A stretch of 64,000 nucleotides of DNA from Hygrocybe punicea (lineage: Eukaryota; Basidiomycota; Agaricomycetes; Agaricales; Hygrophoraceae). Made by a program: the position numbers and the translations under genes. The stretch is from the NCBI GenBank assembly GCA_963556145.1, contig OY744463.1, positions 5,890,001 through 5,954,000 on the forward strand. The letters run 5' to 3'. The number at the start of each line of letters is the position of its first letter. Position 1 is the stretch's first letter. Positions 24,034-35,100 of the stretch are shown here, in pieces. The notes beneath the pieces are model-generated. The model made no database searches. It was not told the origin of the DNA and saw only the letters and a program-made list of their open reading frames with translations.

Positions 24034-25480
24034 CGTACCATTACAGCCGATAACACGTTCAACTTCGACTATTCACTGGAAAAGGCAATTCAAAATGAGA
24101 ATGGAACTCACGATGATACCGAGGGATACCCATTCCAGCCTTTGATTCAACTTCAAAAAAACAATCCTCTTGATCATGAGTCTGATGTAGAACTCAGCTC
24201 TAGTGAAAATAACTCCCCCATACCATCCACATCTACCCATATCCCTCATAAACGAACCACTAAGTCAGTAGTCAAGCATCAGAAACTAGGTGGCAAGAAA
24301 AGAAGACAAATAAAACGACAACAAGATCATAAAAATTGCTTGTTCGGAGATTACGCCATCTGTCCTTCCACAATTAAAAAACACATCAAAAGTGCCCAGA
24401 ACATCTGTGGCCAGCTCAATTTCAACGACACTCCAGTCACCAAAGTCGGGTACACCGCTGTCAACTTGGAGGGATACGGGAGGACCTTTACGTTAGAAGA
24501 AATGGTTGGTCCAGACTCTGAGTTCCAGTTTGAGCTACACACCTGGGACAGAAGGTAAATTACATTCCCAATACTTGACTCAATTATTTTGGGACTCCCT
24601 TGCCATCAAAATTCAACAAGGTGTCCTCATAGCAGTCATGGTCAGCCAACCAGATGGTGAGCTTGGTCAGACAACACACTGGGATGCTGCCAAAGCCATG
24701 GCATCGGCTGCAAAGGAGGCTGCCTTCTCGGCTACGGATGAAAACCATAGACGTGGTGACTTCGGAGTCCTAACCCACGGAGCATCCTATGGGGGAGGTC
24801 AGCCGGTGAGCACCACGCTTCTTATCTTGCTGATTAGTTCACTGACTTGCTACAAAGTTCCCTGGAAACCTTTGCAATAGTGCAAAGGATTCCAAAGCTC
24901 TTGAATTCCTCAGACAGCACGGTGCCATACAACGAATCGCCGGTTTTTCATCGGCGTCATTTGCGACTTGGATGCCCAAACTGTATGCTTACTATCAGCA
25001 AAAGATGGGAGAACTATACGAGAAGTATCCACAGCTGGAACGTACCTTCAGCAACAGCATCTGGTCGACGAGCACCTTCAATTTTGGACCTCAGACTGTA
25101 TGTTTCGATCACATCGACTTCAAGAACCTCGCATTCGGAATATGTTCCATTACGGCACTAGGAAACTTCAACCCCAAACTTGGAGGCCATCTCATTCTGT
25201 GGGACTTGAAGAAGGTCATCAAATTCCCTGCCAGAACAACAGCCCTCATTCCTTATGCCATTCTCCGCCACTCCAACACCTCAATCCAAGTAGCAGAAAC
25301 ACATTCACGCAGTATACGGCGGGGGGTTTGTTTAGATGGGTGGATTATGGCTTTCAGAGTGTTTGTGAACTGCTTTTTGCTAACAAGGAGAGGAAGGCAG
25401 ACTTAGAAGACGAGGGACCAGCTAGATGGAAGTTAGGACTCAGTCTGTTTAGCACGATAGAAGAACTTCTGGGAAAGTAG
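24034..25480 (+). pseudogene. Uncharacterised Agaricomycete oxygenase-like (double-stranded beta-helix) protein, frameshifted
   Basis: The start is not certain; an intron ending near 24033 (acceptor CATCAG) may separate a first exon. An acidic, Ser-rich N-terminus and a basic run (GKKRRQIKRQQ) precede the conserved part. That part has RRGDFGVLTHGASYGGGQ (about 24755-24806), an intron, then FPGNL, RIAGFSSASF and NFGPQTVCFDHIDFKNLAFG with an HxD-type pair (about 25080-25130). GGHLILWDL and LRHSNTSI (possible distal His) follow, then QYTAGGLFRWVDYGF. The order fits a double-stranded beta-helix oxygenase fold, but family identity (TET/JBP-like or other) is inference. Near 25300 the frame shifts between RHSNTSI and QYTAGG, removing the residues where a conserved Arg is expected. 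The stop is at 25478-25480. It is head to head with the H3-mimic gene and tail to tail with gene A copy 2. Confidence 0.55.
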
Positions 25481-25499
25481 ACTTAGAACCAAGAGCACT

Positions 25500-25815
25500 T
25501 TCTGAAACAAGTAATTGGCATACAAGTGGAAAATAATCTCAAAAGCAAATGATATATTTTGGTGGTTAAACTCACCATGGATTCGAAATTAATGATGCCA
25601 AAAAAAATTTCACCAGTAACGGAGGGGCTGTGAACGTCTACTCATTGGCTAAGACTATGACCAACAAGTAATTGGCACATAGGTGGAAAACAATGATCAA
25701 TAGCAAATGGTATATTTTCATGGTTAAAACACCACAGATTTGAAAGTAACATGCCAGAAATGTTTTTTCACCAGTAACTGAGGGCCCGTGAAAGTCGTCT
25801 ACTCATTGGCTAAGA
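25500..25815. repeat. Tandem duplication of the gene A 3' end
   Basis: The block starting CAAGTAATTGGCA recurs at about 25506 and 25663 (period about 157 bp). The block GTCTACTCATTGGCTAAGAC recurs at about 25635 and 25796, the second copy containing the stop codon of gene A copy 2. Each also carries a CACCAGTAAC-GAGG motif. Confidence 0.7.
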
Positions 25816-27865
25816 CTATGACCCACTGGATGTTTAGAGAAAGTTGCTTGCTCGAAACATCCTTGGGGATCCAACTGTTCACCGTGTAGCCAACCAGACA
25901 TATCGTTCCCACCAAGTCACCTTCCCACATCTTCACGTCCGATGCGAGGTGATGAAGCCGGGCTAAATTTAACTTCCCACCCACGCCATTGTATATGGGA
26001 ACTGGCGAATGGATAAGACAATACCAAAACCTGACTGACTGATGTATACTCACCATGGTCTTCGAAATTCAGTGCACCTTTGACTGCTGTACTGCCCGAC
26101 GACATGGCCTTGACAGGAGACAGAGTGGTGAGGGACTTCTACCTAGCCAGTAGTTTGGCAAAGCTACTTCCTGACGATCCACCTGAGAAATATACCATAT
26201 TAGCACAATTTGTGATGTATATAAATATGAACAACACTTACCGTCATCCTTATCCTTCTGTTTAGCACGAGTGCTGATCACAACAGAACCCTCAAATATT
26301 TGGGCCCTTAATTCAGGAACCTTGAATACCATGCAGAAAAATGCGCAGAACCTCTCCCACTCCTGCGTGCACATCAGCCCACTAATCTGCCAGAAAATCC
26401 CAACAGGCTCTGTAGACAAATTGGAACCAGTCACAGCCAGCACAGAAGTAAAGACGATATAGGGATTGAAGCTGTAGGAGACAGCCTGGGTAGCGTACTC
26501 CACAGATCACACACTTTCTGACACGGGGTTGGTCTTGACTAAGGTTGGCAATACTCTGGATGGATTCATGATGACTCCAGATCTCGTAAATGTGATGGCC
26601 TCCACAAGACGCCTAAGTACAAATCTAGTTTGAATCATGACTTGAAATACAGATCATCAAGAGACATACTTCATGTTTGTGGACGGAAGTATGTCTGGGA
26701 CATTGCTAAGTGAAAATGGTTCGATGGGATCGATGCCAGCATTCAAAGTTACCAGAGTCCCTTTGCTAAATTAGCAACAATCAACAATAAAAAATTGTTA
26801 TCCTAAAAAAAAGCCAGTTGCTCACCGAAGAGGGGGAAAGTTCTTGTAGGTGTCAACCAACATCGGGTCCATCAGTTCTGCCAAGAGAACCTCACATTCG
26901 ACCAAACCACCATGAGACTTGACAAAGCTTTTCCTACGAGAGTAATACGTAGCTCATTTATGGTAACCAAGCAAGCAAGCAAGTACTTATGATTCTGGAA
27001 AATCCTCCATATATACCAGGTCTTCCTTTGCTTTCTTGAATGAGGATGAACTAGTAGGAATAGTACCAGCTGATTTACAATCAGAAGGATCACCTACCGA
27101 AAGACGTCCTCTTCAGGTGAATCAACCCTTGTATGGGAGATCTGTTGGGAAGATACCTTTTGAGGGGACGTCTTTTGAGGGGACGTCTTTTGAGGGGACG
27201 TCTTTTGAGGACTCTTTTTTTGAGGAGACCTTTAAGTCAAATGGATGTATGAGAATATCCGAAGTAGGTGAAAAACTAAATACTAGTACTTACTTGGATT
27301 GAGACATCAAAGGACTGTTAAAGTATATATAACAATATTAGACAACCAATGGATCGAAGCAAAGTTAGTACGGTGTGGTGACTTCTTGTTCAGAGTGATC
27401 GGAGGATGATTCAACTCGGGCTTTCTTTGCAGAGCGAGAAGCATTGCCAGTCGTTGCAATGCTTCTGTTGATCAGATAGACCATAAGATATGCTAAATAA
27501 CCATAATGGTTGACACACCGTTTTCCTGGTTTTCCTTTCTTGGGCTTTGGCGAGGGTGTATTCTCATCTCTAGTAAAATAACCAACCAAGTGAAACGCGG
27601 CACAAAGCCATACTTACTCAGTGGCCTCTTTACTTTCACCATCGCTGCTGGAGGAGATTGGTCAGAAACAGTTACTGTTCAAGTAACCAGCACCTACATC
27701 TCCTCAATATCACTGTAAACATAAACTGGCTTGCCTTTGTAACCACGCTTGCTGCTTTGCCTGCTAATCCAAGACGGTGGTAAGTAAAGTATTGCAGCAG
27801 AAGATGAAAAAATGTTACTGTGCAGCTGGAGAGGACCCAGTGCTGGAAAGCTTTTTCGGAGGCAT
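25799..27865 (-). pseudogene. Gene A, copy 2, with two nonsense codons
   Basis: Spliced paralogue of 320-3080. The start at 27865 gives MPPKKLSSTGSSPAA, then a basic/acidic N-terminus with YVYSDIEE. A short repeat of TSPQK (15-bp units, about 27159-27222) makes a Pro/Gln/Lys tract absent from copy 1. Blocks matching copy 1 are LVYMEDFPES, MDPMLVDTYKNFPPL, CTQEWERFCAFFCMVF (about 26320-26370), ISTRAKQK and a final LSLNIQWVIVLANE ending at 25799. An in-frame TGA (26507-26509) interrupts the block before CTQEWERF, and a TAG (26143-26145) interrupts the block after ISTRAKQK. Copy 1 lacks these. It is divergent with gene B copy 2, as copy 1 is with gene B copy 1. Confidence 0.65.
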
Positions 27866-28805
27866 GTGGATGAGAGATGAGAACGATGAGTGTGACGAAG
27901 AACCCTGTCCAAGGACTCTAAGACTAAATAAATAATAGCTGAATGAAATGGGCACGAAATGTTCTTCTGATATATTCTAGAGAAAGTTCCATGCCCCGTC
28001 TCTCTCACCACAGCTCTGAGCCCTGTCCAACAAAACAGGACTGCAATACGAAATTGTAGCTCAATGAAATAGGCACAAAAATCTGATATATTCTAGAGAA
28101 AATTCCCTCCCCTTTCTCCCTTGCAACCGAACAGCCCGAACTGTTCAACAGCTCAGCCTACCTAAATATAGTTAGAATTCAAGGTATTTCCATCAGAAAT
28201 AGGTGAGCATAGCCGGTGGACGTGCATATCGTACAGAACTAGGCCTCTACATTTCCACACTGAAAAATATGAAGGAACACAGAAATTAATTTGTACTTAT
28301 AAAGATACATCCTTGTTCAACAGCTTTCTGATATATTTTAAAAAAGAAATTTTCATCTGTTCCTCTCGTGTGGTGCCTCTCCATAGCTGGCTGATGCCTT
28401 TCTTTATAAGTACAAATTATTTCTTGTTCAACAGGCAGTACCTCATTGATAAAAAAAAAACACTGCTGATGCTGGCTAGGAAAGATCATCGGGTACAAAC
28501 GGGTGTTGCGCCTCATAACAGGATCCAATGCATCAGATTCAAGATAAAGTGTCCAATATGATACAGACTGATTTTTATTTATGCAAAGAGTCATTGACAA
28601 GTTTACCAGTTACATGCATTTCAACGTGTCTTTTCAGAGAGCACCCCCAAAAAACACCCTTCTTTACATGACGCCACAGAAGTTCAGCATATCTAAATAT
28701 AGTTTATAATTCCAGGAATTCCCATTACAGATAGGCAGCCTGAGGCACATGATTTAGTTTACGGTGTTGAAGTAGTCTTCGGTGTTCCAGCTGAATTCAA
28801 CCATC
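27866..28805. promoter_or_regulatory. Divergent promoter region of gene A and B copies 2
   Basis: A 940-bp gap between divergent start codons, about twice the length of the equivalent in cluster 1. It holds two copies of a block with TGATATATTCTAGAGAAA (about 27970 and 28085) and a later A/T-rich part. No CACGTG pair like that in cluster 1 was seen. Confidence 0.35.
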
Positions 28806-29978
28806 ATGAATCAATTTTACAACTACAAAGCAGCTGGTGAGAGAGAGCCGTTGTTGTCAGCTATATTCATTAAGTCTTATAAAATTTTCAATGACAGTTG
28901 AATCCGTGGAGTCTTTCTCAACCTCAGCATATGAAGGCAAGCACCATCAGAGGTATTTGAGCGCATTTAATAAGGCATGTGTTCTGTCCCATACCACTTA
29001 TGATATTTTGAACGATGTACTAGGAGAATGGCTTACACTTGCAAGCCAAGATCCAGTATAATCAAGCCATGGGACATTATGAACTCGTACAGGAGTTAGA
29101 TGGAAAAGAGATGGAGGAAATCATACTTCGTCTTACTGGAATCATCGCCGAGTGTGACTTACCCCCACTCAGCCGACTTCCAAGGTGAATGCTAGCCAGA
29201 AATATCAATATCCCTAAGACCTGACTTTCAAGTGGTTGATAGTTCCGAAGCCAGGATCAAATTTCTGCGACAACATGTCACTTTGACAGGGCTTAATTCA
29301 CCTCGATTCGACTTGGCTCTGGACAATATCCAGACCATCCACTCCATGTTTGCCAAGGGTCTCAGTCCCTTCAAACTCCAGCCTTGGACGCCTGGTACAT
29401 TTTCTGGATATACAACGGTTGAAGCGCACAAAAGATACTTTACAAGTGCAAAACTTGCTATTCACTCTGACATTGTTCCCTTTGGTCCTCTTATTGATCC
29501 CCATGGTGTTTTGGCATCTGTGGATCAAAGTCGATACTTTCACACCACTGCCGATGACGTCGGATATTTTTCCAGGTTTGTGAATGCCGAAAAAAAATAC
29601 AAGTGAGTAGCCAACATTCTCTGCAATGCCTAATTCACCAGAAACATGTAGGTACGAACATACTACACCGACCAGCTTTGTTCCTGGTGTGGTAGTGGAT
29701 CTTCGACTCTCATTTCGCGCATTTTCAACCAAGGAAAATAAGTCTTTCAGGCTTGGTTTGGTACTTGAGTCGATGGCTCTCATTGAGAACAAATTTGCAG
29801 AGGTGTGTGCACTACTCTTGTCATAGTATCTTGTTATAACTTGTTTTATCAAGGAGGCTTCAGAGGCACTCTTGAAAACACAGCATCTTCCAGTCAAAGT
29901 ATCTTCGAAAATTCGGAAAAGAGGTGTAGCATTTACTGATGATGAGGATGAGGCTGATGAGGCCTCCAATGTGGACTA
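28806..29978 (+). CDS. Gene B, copy 2
   Basis: Spliced paralogue of 3483-4629. Starts MNQFYNYKAAG at 28806. Later blocks are EEIILRLTGIIAECDLPP (about 29113-29165), then an exon with FLRQHVTLTGLNSPRFDLAL, LQPWTPGTFSGY, KRYFTSAKLA and LIDPHGVLASVD (about 29232-29604). After an intron come VPGVVVDLRLSFRAF and VLESMALIENKF (about 29650-29805). After another intron is a basic then acidic tail ending KRGVAFTDDEDEADE, with the stop TAA at 29976-29978. I see no lesion, so this copy may be functional. Function unknown. Confidence 0.65.
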
Positions 29979-30452
29979 AAATTTGCAGCTCATCGTTATT
30001 TTGTTTTTCGTATACACTTAGTTCAAGTTTGTCTCAATGAAATCCAGGTTATACAAATTTTTTTTCTCATTCACCTGAGCAGTGTGTAATTTTTTATGAC
30101 CTCATAAATTATTTAGTTATGGAAATATTTGAGGACATACTCCACAAAATCTAGTTTATTCAAGATTTTTGTCAAGGAGAAATGATTTGGAGTCGGGGGG
30201 GTGTGAGAAGGAGGGGGTCAGTATGACTCAATGTGATACATCGTAGCACTTCTGGGGCAATACTCACATTCAAATGGGTCCCCCAACTGCAGATCACTCC
30301 GTTTTTCGTTCTGTGCTCCAGGGGTAGGGTGTATCTTGGATGATAAAAAGGTGGAGGGGGCTGTGTTGGCGGCGAGGCACTCATTTTCTGGGACTTAAAA
30401 AAATGGAGATGAACTATGGATAAGTCTCAAGGGAGGTCCAACAAAGTCTCGG
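29979..30452. repeat. Y-element-like fragment and GC-rich tail
   Basis: About 30040-30170 resembles part of the Y elements at 53250-53450 and 59600-59800 (TTTTATGACCTCA, ATATTTGAGGACA, ATCTAGTTT). About 30180-30420 resembles the GC-rich blocks of 59820-60230 in inverted orientation. No gene is supported. Confidence 0.5.
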
Positions 30453-30990
30453 TTATGAGTTCTTTTAATTTATTAAAAGACTTGTTCTTTATCAGACCTG
30501 GTTCAGTGAGGGTTCGTAATTAATTAATTAATTAATTGATTGATTAATTAATAAAGTTGATCGCCTATAGACAGAATTTTTTTGGGCAAGAGATATGATA
30601 CTACTTCTGATACTGGAAAATAAGATGCAGTTGGGGCCATGTGTGGACAAGCTTACATAAGCATCCAAATATGGGTTGTCTCAGAAAATACAAACTACCT
30701 TCTAATTATATTCAAAATATTCATACTGACTTCATTTCTTCTCAGACTCAGCTGAAATTTGAACTGCTGACTAAGATAACCATTTCGGGCAAGGTGTGAC
30801 AGTCACATGTGACCGATCTAACCATATCAGGTAATTTTTGATATTATATACCAAATTGTTTGCTGATCACAATGGTGACAGTCACATGTGACCAGTCTAA
30901 CCATATAAGGCAATTTTACATAAAGTTTGCTAAATTTTATATTGATCACCATAACATTCATTGCATGTAGCAAATCTAATTATATAACAC
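30453..30990 (+). repeat. Helitron 5' end: hairpin, TTAA tract and ACATGTGACC repeats
   Basis: GAGTTCTTTTAATT and TTAAAAGACTTGTTC form the terminal hairpin. A TTAA-rich tract lies about 60 bp inside (30520-30555). Further in, the motif CACATGTGACC followed by TCTAACCATAT recurs at about 30805 and 30885. The same set is present in the short copies. Confidence 0.65.
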
Positions 30991-31329
30991 ACTAATACAC
31001 ATTTCATCATGTGTTTTGGTCTTCGTGGTCCTATTTGAGCTTTAGTAAACAAATACAAATAGATGTAAACAAAAACAAATAATATGCTCTCTTATAAATA
31101 GTATCACTAGACATTTATAAGTGATGTTACAACTTGGCCACATAACAAACAAATACAAATAAACAAACCCAATATGGTTAGATTACTTTGTATTTCAATT
31201 TTGGTTTTGGTCAAGTTTCTTATGTAATCATGATTATGTAATCATTAGTCAGATCACCATTTGAACCCAGACTTTGAACCTTATTGTGCTTTTGCTTCTT
31301 GAACCTGAACCACTACCTTCCCCATTTAG

Positions 31330-32100
31330 TGCGTTAAGTCCGCGTTTTTTGACCTTTTTGGCTTGTTTAAGCTCAGTTTTTCATATTCAGACTCCGAAAA
31401 AATGTTTTCTGGATCAGGTGATGTGCCTGGACCATTCAGGGTCCAATGCTGACATAAGATTTCCTTTTTTAGACATAAAAGTGCAAAATTCTTCGGATTT
31501 TTGTGCTTTTTATTTCCTATGGCTCTGTTTTCTTTCCTGGACCATTGGTAATGTCTTCAATTTGTATATCTTGTTGTTTGTTAACATAATATATCATTTT
31601 ACAGCCCATCTCCCTTGCAATTTTCAAAGTATGTACAAATTTCATGTTTTTTCACCTTTTTGGCTTGTTTAAGCTCAGTTTTCTGTATTCAGACTCCGAA
31701 AAACAGCGATCTGGATCAGGTTATGTGCCTAGACCATTCAGGGTCCAATGCTGACATAATGTTTCCTTTTATAGACATAAAAGTTGAAAATTCTTCGGAT
31801 TTTCATGCTTTTTCTTTTCTCTGGCTCTGTTTTGTCTCATGGACCACCGGTAATGTCTTTTATTAGTGTAAATTATTATTGGTTGACATAATCTATCATT
31901 TGACAGCAAACCCCCCTGTCAACATTCAAAGTATGTGGAAATTTCACATTTTTTCACCTTTTTTGATTGTATAAGCTCATTTCTCAACCTACAGGTTTAC
32001 AGTGGTTCATTTCTGGCTCAGGTATGAATGTCTTACCATTTAAGATCACATGCTGACATAATATTTCCATATATAGCCTTAAAATGTGAAATTTTGTGGA
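31330..32100 (+). repeat. About 300-bp tandem triplication in the Helitron leader
   Basis: The block GTCCAATGCTGACATAA recurs at about 31440 and 31740 and, as a diverged copy, at about 32045. The block TTTTTCACCTTTTTGGCTTG precedes each. Open frames run through each unit but are not conserved in the other Helitron copies, so this looks like leader rather than coding sequence. Confidence 0.65.
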
Positions 32101-35100
32101 TTTTTTCGATTTTTACTGCTCTTTGTGCTGGAATTTGTATTGGTATGTTGTTTATTGATCATCTCCAGATATATTTGACATATCCATATTATTATGTAGC
32201 TTTTATTTTCAAAAAAACTATAAACCTGTTCACAAAAATGTTAAAAATGTCATCCATGTCACAATGTCTTATGATTTTTATCATTGCAATGTCTTGGGCA
32301 CAATGTGCTGTCATTGGGATTGGCCTTGTGCCTCCTGCAAATGTCATGCAAAATGTCCCTATCACACCAACTGTCTCTGTCATACACAATGTCATTCTAT
32401 GCCCAGTTACTTTGAATTTTTATAAAGACAATTTGCAAAAGTATGAAAATCCCCCTTATTTACCAAATTTAATCCCAATTCATCATATTGGTCTCCAGTC
32501 CACTTCTTCCTCCACATCACCAAACCCTGAAAAATTCACAAATATCCACAACAGCACTGAATTTGTTCTTTCTAGTTGTAAATCAGCTCATCCAATTTTT
32601 CTATTTGAACTATATGCCAGAATCTTCTTGAACATGTTTGATTTGTTTTCTGTGTATCATTGTACAACCAGCATTGCTAATAAGTGCATGTATATTAAGT
32701 TGAAACTTCAACAGAATGTGTTCAGAAAACATGACTTCAGAGCTTATTTAAAATATGTAAACAAACTACCTATATTAGCAAATGGAGCCATACTGCTGTT
32801 TGTCCTAGTTCTGCATCATTTTCTAGCTTTTCAAATGGCTGGTCACTATATTTGCAATAAAACTTCGAAATTATATGACATTTTCAAGTCTGAAAATATA
32901 TCCTGTAATTCTAACCTTGATATTGAATGCATTGGTGGAGGCAAAGCAAATATATTCTCATTCCATGAACTAATGCCTACTTCAACCAATGACAATGCTA
33001 GTATGGATGCAGCTAAATATAAATTCCACTCTTACATGCCAAAAAGTGAAGCACTCTCATTGGAATCATCATCTGAAAAATCACTTGTAATTGTAAATCA
33101 CCCATTTGAATTGTTGATTCCAAAGTTGACCATTGCCAACTTGAAAGTAATTGCAGCTCATCATAGCATTCTTGTCCACTCAAAAATGAATCAGGCATCA
33201 ATTCAAACTGCAATACAGAATCATGTGTGCACCAACTGTCCTGAATTTGTATCAATCTTTGAATTTATTAATGAAGAAGTAATTGCAATGCACAAGAAAA
33301 CCTCAAATACCAGTGCAGTCAATAAATTTAAAGCACAACATCCTGACAAATATGCACAACGAAATCTAGCAGCCGTGCAGAAATTTCACAATGAACACCC
33401 TGATAAGCATGCCAAACAACATCTAGCAGCTGTGCAGAAATATCAGAGTGAAAATCCAGAGAAACATGACAAACAACATCTAGCAGCTGTGCAGAAATTT
33501 CAGAGTGAAAATCCTGACAAACATGCAAAGCAAAATCTGGCAGCTGTACAAAAATTTCAGAGTGAAAATCCTGACAAACATGCAAAGCAAAATCTGGCAG
33601 CTGTACAAAAATTTCAGAGTGAAAATCCTGACAAGCATGCAAAACAAAATCTGGCAGCTGTGCAGAAATTTCATGTGGAACATCCTGAGATGCATGCAAC
33701 ACAAAACCTTGCAGCTGTTACAAAATTCAAAGTTGATCATCATGAGAAGCATCTGCAACACATGTTAGATGCAGTTAGAAGACATACTATGAACCACCCT
33801 GAGCAGCATGCACAAACAAATCAGATTGCTGTTCAAACATACAGAGATAATATTCAATTCCCTCCAGAACCACCTTCAGCAAAATTGCAACACTCTATAA
33901 TTTCAGGATTTTGTAGTGATGCCTCTCCCAACAAATTTATCGAATCTGGTTGTGCTGTCTGTGGAATATTGACACCAATTCTGGAATTGCAAAGCTACAC
34001 AGACTTGAATTTAAGTTGTTTGAAACAAGCTGGTATAACTCAAAAAGAGCGCTTCTCAATAAATGATCCAATTGAATTTTCAGAGAGCCCTATAATAATT
34101 GAAGATCTCCATGGTATTTGCAAGAAGTGTTGCAAATCTTTGGTCAGAGGAAAATGCCCAGCTATGTCTCTGGCAAATGGTTTATGGCTTGGACAAATTC
34201 CTAATGAATTAATTAATTTGTCTTATGCAGAACAACTGTTAATTGCTAGAGTGAGACACAATAGATGCATTGTTAGGGTTTCTTCAGGAATGCACAAGAT
34301 GAGAGCAAATGCCATTACATTTGCCAATCCAACTCCAAAGATTTTTGACATTTTACCCCCACCTGTTGATGAGTTGGATGAAGTACTTGCATTCATTTTA
34401 TACTGGACCATGCAAACCTACCAAGTCTGATTTTGAGAGAACACCATTGCTTGTTAGAAGAAACAAAGTTGCAACTGCTTTGAATTGGTTGAAACTGAAT
34501 CACTGTGACTATTTTGACTTGGAGATTTCAGAAGAAAACTTGAAACAGTATCCTGAGAATGACATACCAGTTGTGGTAGAGTACAGACAATCATTTGTTA
34601 ACAAAAACCCAGAAGCTACTGCTGTTAATGACATGGAAGAGGAAGAAGGAACTGAGACTGGCATGTGTCCATTTGTAGTTCATGGTCTGACTGGTGAAGA
34701 GTACTCTACCAAAAGTATCAAAGCCATCAAAGCTATTGCATTAAAACATCTGATGGATAATAACAAGATTTTGGCAATTGGACATGAGAGTGATCCACAA
34801 TCCATCTATAACAATCCTCAGTTGTTTCCTCAAATGATGCCATGGTTGTTTCCCTATGGACTTGGTGGAATTGGTAACTCACTGATTCAAGGCAAGATTT
34901 CTGAAATCAAACACAAGAGACACTTGTTAATGTACTATGACAAGAGGTTTCAAAAAGATCTACACTTTCCTTTAATTGCATTCAACCATGAGCAAATCAA
35001 AGAGTCTACAATAGCTGGCTATTTATTAGCTGAAAAGGCAAAATTTGAACACATTTCACAAAGATTGATGGATGTTGATCTTGGAGTGTTGAATAACATT

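Noticed and set aside
32028..32930. Hydrophobic, membrane-like N-terminus of Helitron Rep copy 1
   Set aside because: Similarity to copy 3 begins only near 32935 and the first part includes repeated leader, so a transmembrane Rep is not supported.
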